Part shown: in pieces, positions 45,001-57,000 of the stretch
How positions within the stretch are numbered: the first letter of the stretch is position 1
Layout: every line of letters starts with the position of its first letter
Assembly: GCA_032209605.1 (NCBI GenBank)
Contig: JASFXZ010000013.1
Coordinates: forward strand, 6,471,401-6,535,400
Reading direction: 5' to 3'
DNA from: Mactromeris polynyma
Lineage: Eukaryota > Mollusca > Bivalvia > Venerida > Mactridae
Length of the DNA: 64,000 nt
Notes under the pieces: generated by a model
Database searches by the model: none
The model's input: the letters and a program-made list of their open reading frames with translations, nothing else
What the model was told of the DNA's origin: nothing
Program-made: the position numbers and the translations under genes

Positions 45001-48000
45001 GGTTCAACAAGTTCCTCGTCAGCCCTTGTTCCAAGCGTATCAACGTCTTCAGGATTTGTTGTACCTAGTACCTCGACTAGCTCAGGATACGTGCATCCAA
45101 GCACTAGTTCCGGTTTTGTACAACCAAGCACCAGTTCAGGATACGTGCCACCTAGCACTAGTTCTGAATTTGTACCACCAAGCACCAGTTCAGGATACGT
45201 GCCACCAAGTACCAGTTCCGGTTTTGTACCACCAAGCACCAGTTCCGGATACGTGCCACCAAGTACCAGCTCAGGATATGTTGTACCTAGTACCTCGACT
45301 AGCTCAGGATACGTGCATCCAAGCACTAGTTCCGGTTTTGTACCACCAAGCACCAGTTCAGGATACGTGCCACCAAGTACCAGTTCCGGTTTTGTACCAC
45401 CAAGCACCAGTTCCGGATACGTGCCACCAAGTACCAGCTCAGGATATGTTCCACCTAGCACTAGTTCCGGATACGTACCACCAAGTACCAGTTCAGGATA
45501 CGTTCCTCCTAGCACAAGCTCCGGATTTGTGCCACCCAGCACTAGTTCAGGATACGTGCCACCAAGCACCAGTTCTGGATTTGTTCCACCAAGCACCAGC
45601 TCAGGATACGTGCCTCCAAGCACATCTTCTGGCACGGTTTGTAACGTTAAGGAAGGAATGGATGATCCTCAGTTTATCCCGGACAAAAACATAAGAGATG
45701 ACAACGATAAAGTACCGAAAGACGTGGACCGTTTACGACCGAACAGCAACAAGCCATTCTCTGTCGACAAGAACAAATACGTTCTCAAGATATGGTTCAT
45801 GCCAGCAGTTCCCCTTCAGTCGTTTAAATTAGTCAAACCAGACAATGTTGACTCGATTACAGTCTGGTACATTAAACTAACGTCGAGGGCATCAAGAGGA
45901 CTTCCAGTCGTAACTGTACGTATACTTGTTATGCACCGTATTTAAGCAGATGTTTTATCTTTATACACCATATGTGTTATGCAATAATGAAATAATAATT
46001 CGAGTTTTAGTGAAACAGCTCATGGCGTGTGCTCGTGGCTCTCATGTTACCGAACAATTCATGTGTCTAGTTCTGATGTCTGAATTTTGAACATTGCGAT
46101 GTAGTCTTTATGGATTTCAATCACGGCGTTCTTAGTTCGTAGTAAAAACACTAGTATACTGACATTTAAAATGGAATCTTTATTGATTTATTTCTTGAAA
46201 AACGTGTATTCAGAGTGATAGGATTGGAAGCCAAGTTTGCAACAAATTGACAAACAATGTTAATGATTTCATGTAATGGTGGTCAACACTCCTATCACTT
46301 GCTTGCCCCTTAAAACTATGCAAGTCTATGAATGCCTTTTGTATTAAGGCGTACATCAATATTTTCCACAGAATAGTCTATCAGGTTGTCCATGTTTGTG
46401 ACGTTTTAGTACTTATCGTCATCGTTCGTTACAATATTACAGGATGAGGAACCGACAACAACAGTTCGATTCCCCGGACAGCCCGAAGCAGTTGATATCA
46501 TAGTTGAAGTAACAAGAAATAAGCCGAATAGACCGATGAGCTTCAGGATCGCAGTGAAAGCTTGCTTCGAGGAAGTCACTGGTTCAACAAGTTCCTCGTC
46601 AGCCCTTGTTCCAAGCGTATCAACGTCTTCAGGATTTGTTGTACCTAGTACCTCGACTAGCTCAGGATACGTGCATCCAAGCACTAGTTCCGGTTTTGTA
46701 CCACCAAGCACCAGTTCAGGATACGTGCCGCCTAGCACTAGTTCTGAATTTGTACCACCAAGCACCAGTTCAGGATACGTGCCACTTAGCACAAGTTCCG
46801 GATTCGTGCCACTTACCTCCAGTTCAGGATACGTGCCACCAAGCACCAGTTCAGGATTTATACCACCAAGCACGAGTTCAGGATACGTGCCACCTAGCAC
46901 AAGTTCCGGATTCGTACCACTTACCTCCAGTTCAGGGTACGTGCCACCAAGCACCAGTTCAGGATTTGTTCCACCAAGCACCAGTTCAGGATACGTGCAT
47001 TCAGAAACCAGTTCCGGTTTTGTACCACCAAGCACAAGTTCAGGATACGTGCCACCTAGCACAAGTTCCGGATTCGTGCCACCTAGCACCAGTTCAGGAT
47101 ACGTGCCACCAAGCACCAGTTCAGGATTTGTTCCACCAAGCACCAGTTCAGGATACGTGCATTCAGAAACCAGTTCCGGTTTTGTACCACCAAGCACCAG
47201 TTCAGGATACATGTCACCAAGCACCAGTTCTGCACCTGTTGCGTCTTCTTCCAGTGCTTTCTCTAGTTCAGGTAGGTTAGGTGATTTTTCTGTTAATAAT
47301 CATTTGAGAGCATTATTTAGTATGTTCTGATGTCAATTATTTGATGTGATTTTCGTACCGAGTTCTTTGCCTTTTTTGCAGTTCCCTTTTAATCTTTGCT
47401 GTTTTCTTTATACTGTATACTCACATAATAAAGTTTAGTAATTGTTATATTTTACATGTATCTGGGTAATAACGGGTTGACGGCCTTCAGCAGTTTGTAC
47501 ATGTCTACATAGAACCACACATGACAAACGCAGTGTTGTTTCACAGTTTCTAATTTTCATTGGCGTTCAAAACATTAAAACCAAACTAGAAATTAAATTT
47601 GAAATCGATTTGGCAAAATCCATTTGTCTTCATCAATCGAAATCCACTCATAAAATGTAAGAGAATTATAAGGGACGTATGACAGGACTGGCGTAAGATT
47701 GCTGTAGAAATGAAAAGGTGATGGGTGGTATAAACGTTCGGCACGTTACATGTTTATAAATATTTCTTCGTATTATATCATTGTATTATAATGTATTGTG
47801 TGTAATTCACTCTGATTTATTATCTGTTTGTATTTAATTATTCTTTGCAGTCACAACAGCGACTCCATGTTCTATGCTAGATGGCATGACAGAGCCGTTT
47901 TACATACCTAACAAAAGTATTCTGATTGATGATGACGTTAATGTTAATGATGCGAAACAATTACGGGCAAACAGCGATTCACCTTTACAAGTTACGCAGA

Positions 48001-51000
48001 ATACAGTAACAATCAAAGTATGGATGATGCCTGCAGTGCAACTTGGTTCTGCCTCTTTAGTTACATCGACAAATGTACAATCGTATGACGTATATTATGT
48101 GAAACCTGGACGAGCTTCTAAGGATGTTCCTTATTCAGAGGTAATGGAACTTACTTTCAACATAAGTCACTTGCTATTATATTAATTTTGGTTTATTTTA
48201 ATGTGTATCGAAATTAAATTCATTATATATTTGGCGATTTACTGCTTGATGGATTCTGTAATAATTACTTTCGTTTATCAATTTTGTCTTCTTGCAGAAT
48301 GTAAAGCCGAAGGACGAAGTTGTATTTAGAGGCAATCCTTTGGCACAGGACGTGATTTTTGTCATCAAAAAGGTCAAGGGAACTCCAAAAATGTCAATAA
48401 GAATATCTGTGGTGGCCTGTTTCGAGCAGAGTATGCAGTGTATTTTGCAATTTTTTTTTTAGTTTAATGAACACATCGTTTTATTTACAACAGTACATCG
48501 TAAAATTTGATCGTAAGCCAGACATTATTGTAACATACATGTATCATCTCTTCATAACCGTTTGCAGATATACATTATACTGATTTTTCAAAATGATGTT
48601 ACCGGTGTAATATTGATTATTTATATATATTCAGTGACAACAACTAATCCAAGTACAGAATCGCTGACAGAGTCTGTACGATCTTCCACAACTACACACA
48701 TAGATTACTTTACAAGTTCAAGTACATCTGAACAGACACGCTGGCGTACAACTCCGTCTTCTACAACGCCATCAGCGTCAACAGTGTCTTCATTCACGAC
48801 ACCTGTTTATACAACACCATGTACGTTGCTTATTTTCTTCCTTATAAATAGTACATGATTTCCCAATAATTATGTACTTAATAAAAATATATTACAAATC
48901 TGTTTCGTTTAATCTGCATGTATTTTTTCAATAAGCTTATCAATGACTGATAAATATAAGTGTCTTGTGTTCTTAATCTTCAATGTCTATGTATATATTT
49001 TTTAACGAACCCGATTGTGCATATCAGGGATAAGATCGATTGTAGGGTAAGATCAAAAGACGATATTCATAATTTGCTAGACGCACTTGTTCAAGAATGG
49101 AATGCATTCCTGATGCCCTTATTGAAAGTTACGTCAGCTCTATGCGAAGTATAATTCTTGAATGTATATGTCGTTGAAGTGGCGACACGCAATATTGAAA
49201 TGAAGTGTTTCAATTGATACTATTTTTTCAATCTGTGTGTCCGCAGTGCCGTTTCACAATTTGCAACTTTTTAATGTTAACCCCCAATAGTTAGAAATTT
49301 ACCTGCCTATAAAACCTGCCTATACTTGATATAATATTCATGTTCTTCTCTCCCCGTGGTGACCTGCTTTCTCGGCTTGTCCTGTCTATACAATCCATAC
49401 AATCCTACATCTCCGTATTGCCGACATACATTATCCATGGTTGTTTGTATAGCCAGACAATTCCTTGCTTTCCCATTCCCGTACATGTTTGGCCTTGCAC
49501 CTCCTTGATTCCTAATCTTTTTAGGCTGTGGGTTCTCTGAGGTATATGTGGGGGGCATTGTCTTACAATGTGATGCTTCCTGGAATAGTAAAACCTTCCT
49601 TTAATATCATCTACAATTTGATAACAAACATCATATGGTTTAGTATTCAATAACGTTTGAAAAACGGGACATATTATGGGAACACCCGTGGCGGGCGGGC
49701 GGCGTCCACATGGTTTCCGCTCTATAAGTCAAAGAGTTTTCATCCGATCTTTACCAAATTTTGTGAAAATGTTTGTGGGCATAATATCTCGGCCGGGTTC
49801 GATAACCAGCCACATCGCGATAGGCACTTCGGAATTATGGCCCTTGAATTATCCAAAATTGGCCAAATTAGCCATGTCCGCTCTCTAAGTCAAAAAGTTT
49901 TCATCTGACCTTTACCAAACTTTATGAAAATATCTGTCACCCAGGAGTTATCACCCTTTGATTTTAGAAACTACCTAAAATTTGTCTTGTTTTAACTCTG
50001 ACCTGACTTATGACGGGCGTATTTTGTGACAGTTTGGCACTCTTGTTTTGTGCAGCAGTATAATTTCAATTGACGCAAATGTTCTGTGTAAGCTGGTACA
50101 AATGTAAACATTCAGACCTGCAACCTATGACTATGGGACATAATAGCTATACGTAACGCATATGTATATGACAGTTTATTAAGAATATACAGCGTGTTTT
50201 TCCCTTTAACTGTTAACATGTATTAATGTACCTCAAGAATTTGACATTTTGATCATGCAAAGGCATTTTTCCAGTTAACATTCATAAAATCGAATTTCAA
50301 ATAAATCCTTTTGGGACAACATTTACGTTTTACGGTAGAAAATCATTATTATTTCAGCAACCACAACTCCATTTTCTACATATTCGTCATCTGTTACAAC
50401 ACCAATGCATTCATCACCAATATCAAGCTCGTCATCTGGAACAACATCCTCGACCTCCGGTAGAACAACATCTGGAAGTACTCCATTTTCAAGTAAGTTT
50501 GATATAAAATATTTGTTGTTTAACATATATCTTCGTCGTCATTTAACAGTAGATGTGCATAATGTGTTGCACCAGGAGCAAGTCTTAAATTATTTGCATT
50601 GATATTGTCTTGATATTGCTACAAAAACCGAGACTTTGGGATTGTGTTAGTGTTTAGTCTTGTGTTCTTCGTCCGTGTTTGCATTCGCATTTTCTAACAT
50701 TTTTTAAGAACGTTCAATGTGCGATGGTTAACATTAAGCAGATTCACAGGTAAATCCTCTTTTTTATCGTTTTTAATAAATAATGACCACTCATATTAGA
50801 TCCTCTAAATCATCAAAACTATCATTTAGTTTCGTCGGCATTTACAACAACGTTACCTGTCCGATTGCGTAAGTATACAACAATAATTTCAATATTTAGG
50901 CCATGAAAACTAGACCTACAATTACCGTTAGGTACTCCAATAAATCGAGTTTGAGTGAGGTTTGTGAATACCAAAATTTGTATTGACCGAACCTAACTAG

Positions 51001-54000
51001 ACCGACAGCTACACTCAAAATTTTATGAATAAACTCAATAATGTGATAAACCGTGTTATAAATATCTGTCAATATTAAGAAATTCAAGATAAATTTATCA
51101 AGATACAAATTATTATGTAATGTGTTCTAATACGAACCAAAAGTGTCAATGAGAAATACTCTTTTATATGAATATAGGTTTATCAAGTGCTACATACTTG
51201 TCAACAGTGACGTCATGCACAGTGATAGAAGGAATGGATCGCCCACAAATAATAAGGTAGTCATATTTGATAGTTGTGTCGATTATTATCTACGCAAAAA
51301 AAGAAACAATATGAGCTGTCGACGACATAACCTGTATTAATGACGTTGGTTATGACGTCGAATATTTCCAAATGCAAGTGTTCACATAACAAAACTAAGC
51401 GCTTTCTTAGATGTGTTTTGGTGATTTAATTTTGATTTACAACATTTAATGAACCTAAACATGTTTGTAATGTGTTGTGTAATTTGTGTTTTTCTCTTTT
51501 AAAAAGTGCGATTTTTAAGAACAATGTACATTTAAGTGAAGCATTTCTGACATGACGTCAACATTTTGTAGTTCACTTTTGCACGTTGTCGTTAATACTG
51601 GAAACGCTATGACAAGGAAAGAAGAGAAATATTTCTGTTAAAGAATGTTAAAACCTGCAAATGGAGCTTTTTGTCACTAATATAGGTATATAGCTCTGGG
51701 GACAGCTCATATTTATATCGTTGACATTTCCTTTCCCTTTTCGGCACTATATGTGCGGTCAATGATTGCAAATGTTGCAATGGCTACTTAAAGTTTGTTT
51801 GTTAATAGAAATCATCCCACATTAATCATTTAAATGTAAAAAAACACGTTATCGTGTGAATGAATGAAACACATTGAATGAGCTCCCTTCTGGTGAATTA
51901 GTATAATCAAATATTTAACACGATCATTTAAATACATGCATGAATGCAAGGTGAATATTAACTTCCAAAACTTCATTGTACTCATTATTCCTCACATGGG
52001 ATATATACGTCATTCTTTGAATAAATATCCAAAAAGCATTCATCCACTTAAATGTTACTTTTTCAGAGATGAAGACATAACTACAAATGACCAGAAGGTG
52101 AATAAGAATGTAGGAAACTTGCGACCCAATAATCCGGATAGTCCAGCTACTAGTACAGAGGACAAGTTCACAGTGACTGTTACATTCCCTGGATATGGAG
52201 TCGCTATCGATAGAATCAAATTCCCAGACCGAGACAACATTGACGCCGTGAAAGTTTACTATTATCGACCTAATTCGAACAAACGAAAACCACTGAACTT
52301 TGACCAGGTTAGACACATCTTTTCGATTTGTATTCATTGAAAATGTAATAACATTTGCATTATGTATAATACATTGTCTATTTTTGTCCCCGCGAAACAA
52401 ACTTTAAAACAATCGGTTAGTTAACATAGTGGTTAACATATAAATGTAATGCAAAACGTGATGCTACTTACGGTTATTAAGGCGGCTTTACATATGTTAT
52501 GTTATAAATGTGTATAAAACATACATATTTGGCTAGGGACGACATTATTGCCATCGAAATGTTTTCTTATTTTACTGAAAGTGGACATTATTTTCAGTAA
52601 ATAAGACAATCAACTCTGTTTTGCTTAGAAATGTTGCTATCACCTAGGAGTAATATTCATACACTATTGCATTTGGCACTGTCTGATATGAGAAAATGAA
52701 ATATTAAGTTTCCGCGGGGAACGCCACTTACATAAGACAATGCCTCTCCATCTATTTGAGGAATAGCAAGGCTAAATACGTAAGGGAACAAGGGCGCAAT
52801 GAATGGCCTGGCCGACCATGAGGTATAACTAAAGAGAAACAAAGAGCACAAACAGTGAGGGGATTTAATGAATGGAATACATCACAGGACAAGTCAAGAG
52901 AGCTGGCAACAGTAGGCCAAAATTGGGGAGAAAAAAATAAATAACACGAACACTAAATAAAGCGAAATAATTGCACAGGGGAAAGGGAACCCCAACATAC
53001 ATCTAAACACATATAGAAATAATAATTATACAGCGATTTACAGCCTTGGAACTGTCAGTAAAAAACTGGGGGTAAATCGATTTTACAGCTAGCTAACCTC
53101 ACATATAATCGCTATATGGTCATTGATTTCCATGCCATACAAATACTTGGACTAAAAAGTTGATAACTAATTATTAAAAGCAATTGGCCATTACGTACAT
53201 AACCCCAAACATGTGTGTAATCATGCACGAAGAAACAAGCAACCTCAGTCTACCTTCCTCTCAGTTACAAAAGTATTTACATTAGAATGCTAAACAACCG
53301 CACACTATTAAATCAATTACCTGATGTAAAGTCAACCGGAAAAATGTAGTTACTGATTAGAAATAATCTAAAATACTGGGATAGGGAAAGGGAATAAAAC
53401 ATAAAGTGATAATAACTGAGAAAACAAAAGCAATTTACGACAATACCAAATGAGAATTAAGTTATGTTATAGAACAGCACTATAGAGATAGAACAGCACT
53501 ATAGAGATAGAACAGCACTATAGAGAGAAAAGTTTCCTCGTTAATGTCAAATGACGTCATATATATTTTCATTCAATTACATCATTGATAGATATGCATC
53601 AATGTTAGCTTTGACTTATCAAAATGAATAAAGATACTATTCAGTAAAAAAGTAAGAGCTTTTCAACCCTACTTTTCTCCCTTTGTAAAAGAATTCTTTT
53701 ACGTACAAAGTAACCGGATATTACATCTTCTGCAGCTTCGTGTGGATGTTATTTCGATGGTTGACCTTATCAATGGGTCGCACAGGATTTAAATTAATTG
53801 CATTGTTATTTCCATTATGGTTTGTGTTAATTTGCTTGCTAGTAAAACAAAATGTACCAAGCGCGAGTCAAATAATGAACAACTTGCACACCAAAATCGT
53901 CGGATAATATATAAACACATTGTAGTCGAGATGTTTGAAAAATATTTGGTTTCTGTATGCGCTTTTCTGTGAAGTTGTTAAATGTTGATAAGTCGGAAGG

Positions 54001-57000
54001 TCAAAGTTTAAATGAAGTGCAATAAATTTTCGATGCGAATTCTTTTTCACTTGATAATATTCGATGTTTTACACTACCTACGACTTATCTTAGCAAATGA
54101 GAGGGTACTGGTGCAATAACGAAAATCCTTATTACTTCGATTTTTAGAATCCCTGTTATTTGTTAAGAATAACATGTCATCAGTTTGTTTTTATGAAATA
54201 GGTATATGTTTATGTGTTAACGTGTTTGTAAATTACATTTTATGAACACACCTCAAAACGGCTTAATCTGACCAAACAACTGTTAAAAATGGGGTATTGC
54301 TAAAGAAATCATCATACATATTAATAAACAAGAAATATCTTTAAAAAGATGGTCGGCGCAACTTGAAGTATGCAAATTTGTTTCAATATCGGAGGGCTAA
54401 AATGTGTTGTACAACATGAAAAATGCCTAAATGTTACGACTGCCGGTCATTCAATTACGCTATACTACAAACACTCCGAAACATGTAAGGGGAGATCACT
54501 GCGTAGTGTGATTAGTCATAGACACAGTATAGTTTGTTTCAATATAGTTCATCAATATTACTTAATGCATAAGTCTTGAACTCACACGTTCATGTTAAAA
54601 AACTTGTTATATAGCGATTTATCTGATTAAAACGATATAAATGATCGCGACTGGTACATTACACCAAGAAAGTCTTCTTAATTCCAACATCGAACAATTC
54701 CCCGTGGTGATGACTAATTAGTCTGGTACTCAGCATACTCAGCACACCGATAATGTAATTAGGGCAGGTAATCCAGGCTAATGACTAACAACACTACTTG
54801 CTGGATAAATCATGAAATACACTATACACAATGTCAACCAATCTGCGTCAATGTTACAGTTAATTTTCAGTTGAAGAGAAATTGCCTTTGTGGTGAACGT
54901 AAGACTTGATTGGTTTACAATACACTGATATGCAAATAGCAAAACCATGTTAGTACGGCTTAAAACCATGGTCGGCACAATTTGAAGGTTAAGATTTGCT
55001 GTGCAAAATAAAAAAATGCCGAGATGTTACGCTTGCTGTCACTCCAGATCCAAAATATATTTCGGTAATGATTCCTTGTTTACTGGTAGTTTAAATAAAA
55101 GCAAAATCTGCATTAAAAATGAAGATGATGGAGTAATTATCGACAACAAAAACAATAGCGTTTCTTCAATGCTTCAAAACATATATTAATTTTGCACTTC
55201 CCTGAAGATTCCACATGGAAACAATACAATTAATAAATATGAATCTCACGTACGTGTTATGAATAACATATTCATTCATTAGACCACAATTTTTGCATTG
55301 ACAAATGATCAAGTAACTATGGTATTGCAAGTAAACACAATAGGAAAGTACAAAATTAAATGTCAATTTTAACACAAGATTGGATTGACATCGGTATGCT
55401 TCTAGACTTCAGAGATTCCCTACACAACTCTGAAATAAAAGGAAAGAAATAAGCATATATGTGAAACCTAATAATAAGACTCCAAAGAAAGTTGTATTTT
55501 GTTTTGAAGCAGTCTGATTATCAAGTTGAACTATATATATATAATTATTTAGGTAGTCAGGTATGTGACGTTCCCTGTAGCAACTTATTCTCACTCTTTA
55601 ATTGATATGGTCTTAAATCAAGGATATTTTAAAGTGAGGTTTTACTTAACGTCAACTCAGTAGTTTTAATATTCCTACATGACTGTTCGCGTAAATCTAT
55701 AATATATTTTTACAACGAAACACTTTAAGCAAGTAAAATTAACATGAACTAATACTGAAGATGTAATATTTAATTGTGCTTGAATCTTCACATAATGTAG
55801 CAGTCTATGTTCTATTCCCGGTTCCGGCATACATGTATATTGTTTTATCTTGATTTGGATTTTTAAAGAAAAAAATCTAGTTAAGAAGCAAAATACATTT
55901 TTATATATGCCGTTTTATCAGATATTCATGCCCCTTTAGATACATAATTTAAGTAATGGCACATTTATTCAATTCACCGTTGATTTACATATTTTTCATT
56001 AACTAAAAAACATCATGAGAACGAAATTCATTAATAGTTTTTATACGTACACTAATCATGATCGGCGGTTGAATATATATTGTTTCTGATCCTTCAGTTC
56101 CTCTGTGTCTGTTTGTGAGTCTGTTTAACTGTTTAAGGATTTATAAACCGTGCTTTAATATTTCACCAACTGTTTCATGGAGGATGTCAACAACGCGAAC
56201 CGCTGTCTATATTAAAGTGAGGTAAATCTTGATATCGCAAAAGAAAACAAAATAGCGGTCTATAGTTCAGATTTAACAAAAAAGAAGCGAAACGCTACAG
56301 TAACGCTACAGTTCGTTGATTAATAGGATTAAACATTTATTGGTGCGACTTTAACATCGTCCAACCATTTACAACATCCGCAAACGGGTTGCGCTCAAAC
56401 AAGCGCAGATGACTCTACTACGTGACCAGCGAGCATCCTTATGTCATGAAATGAGGCATGTGTATCCAAAGCGTTGGCTTTCCGAAGTTGTTGCTCTGTT
56501 GGGTATACTTTATTCATCATAGCTGGAAAATATTCGTTATCAATATTCCAAATATAGTGTACACAAGAGAGGTCTTATTGAAAACGTCAATAACATCTAT
56601 TTGATTTTCTTTAGATAAGGATAACAAAAAGACTCGATCAAAATAGAATAAGTATAAGTCTGCTTTGTATTTTTCAGCCATCTCCAGTTGACGACGTAAT
56701 ACAGTTTCCAAGAATTCTGGTCTCAAAGATTGAAATTGTAGTTGTGGATAAGAAACAGCCAAAGAAACCAGTTTCAATGTCAGTAGAAATCTGGGCCTGT
56801 TTTGAACTCGAATGTAAGTGTTGATTTCATGTGTCAATCATTCTTATGCGAAGACAATTAATGTCAGTAAATTCTCTACAAGTTTCCATGAATATCAATC
56901 GATTAATCGAATAATAATATGTTTTTCCTGAAAGGTACAGGTAAAATGATCAAACAATAACATCAATATATAAATACAAAAATATTTTATAACTAATGTA

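Larger units (their letters stand above)
48821..50357 (+). other. Intron with two repeat elements
   Basis: Contains R2 copy c (49435-49610) and an unclassified interspersed repeat (49655-50056). No exon seen. Confidence 0.5.
50493..52066 (+). other. Introns 50493-50829, 50869-51177 and 51257-52066
   Basis: Outside the two short exons at 50830 and 51178 these show no exon, RNA gene or clear repeat. Confidence 0.45.
52308..56677 (+). other. 4.4-kb intron inside domain 19
   Basis: The longest intron of the window. It includes R2 copy d on the minus strand (52695-52825), an R2 fragment (55560-55612), a 19-bp triplication (53470-53527), and two related stretches around 54325-54510 and 54955-55070. 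The latter share phrases such as ATGGTCGGCRCAA and GAGATGTTACG. No additional exon with domain similarity was found; short open frames in it look random. Confidence 0.55.

Noticed and set aside
51924..52400. 158-codon minus-strand open frame
   Set aside because: It is antisense to the domain 19 middle exon, with no recognisable similarity or gene structure of its own.
52308..56677. A separate gene inside the 4.4-kb intron
   Set aside because: Short open frames on both strands lack domain similarity, splice coherence or repeated usage. The half-domains on each side fit together in phase 0.
56517..56837. 106-codon minus-strand open frame
   Set aside because: It overlaps the plus-strand C-terminal exon of domain 19, which has clear family similarity and good splice sites.
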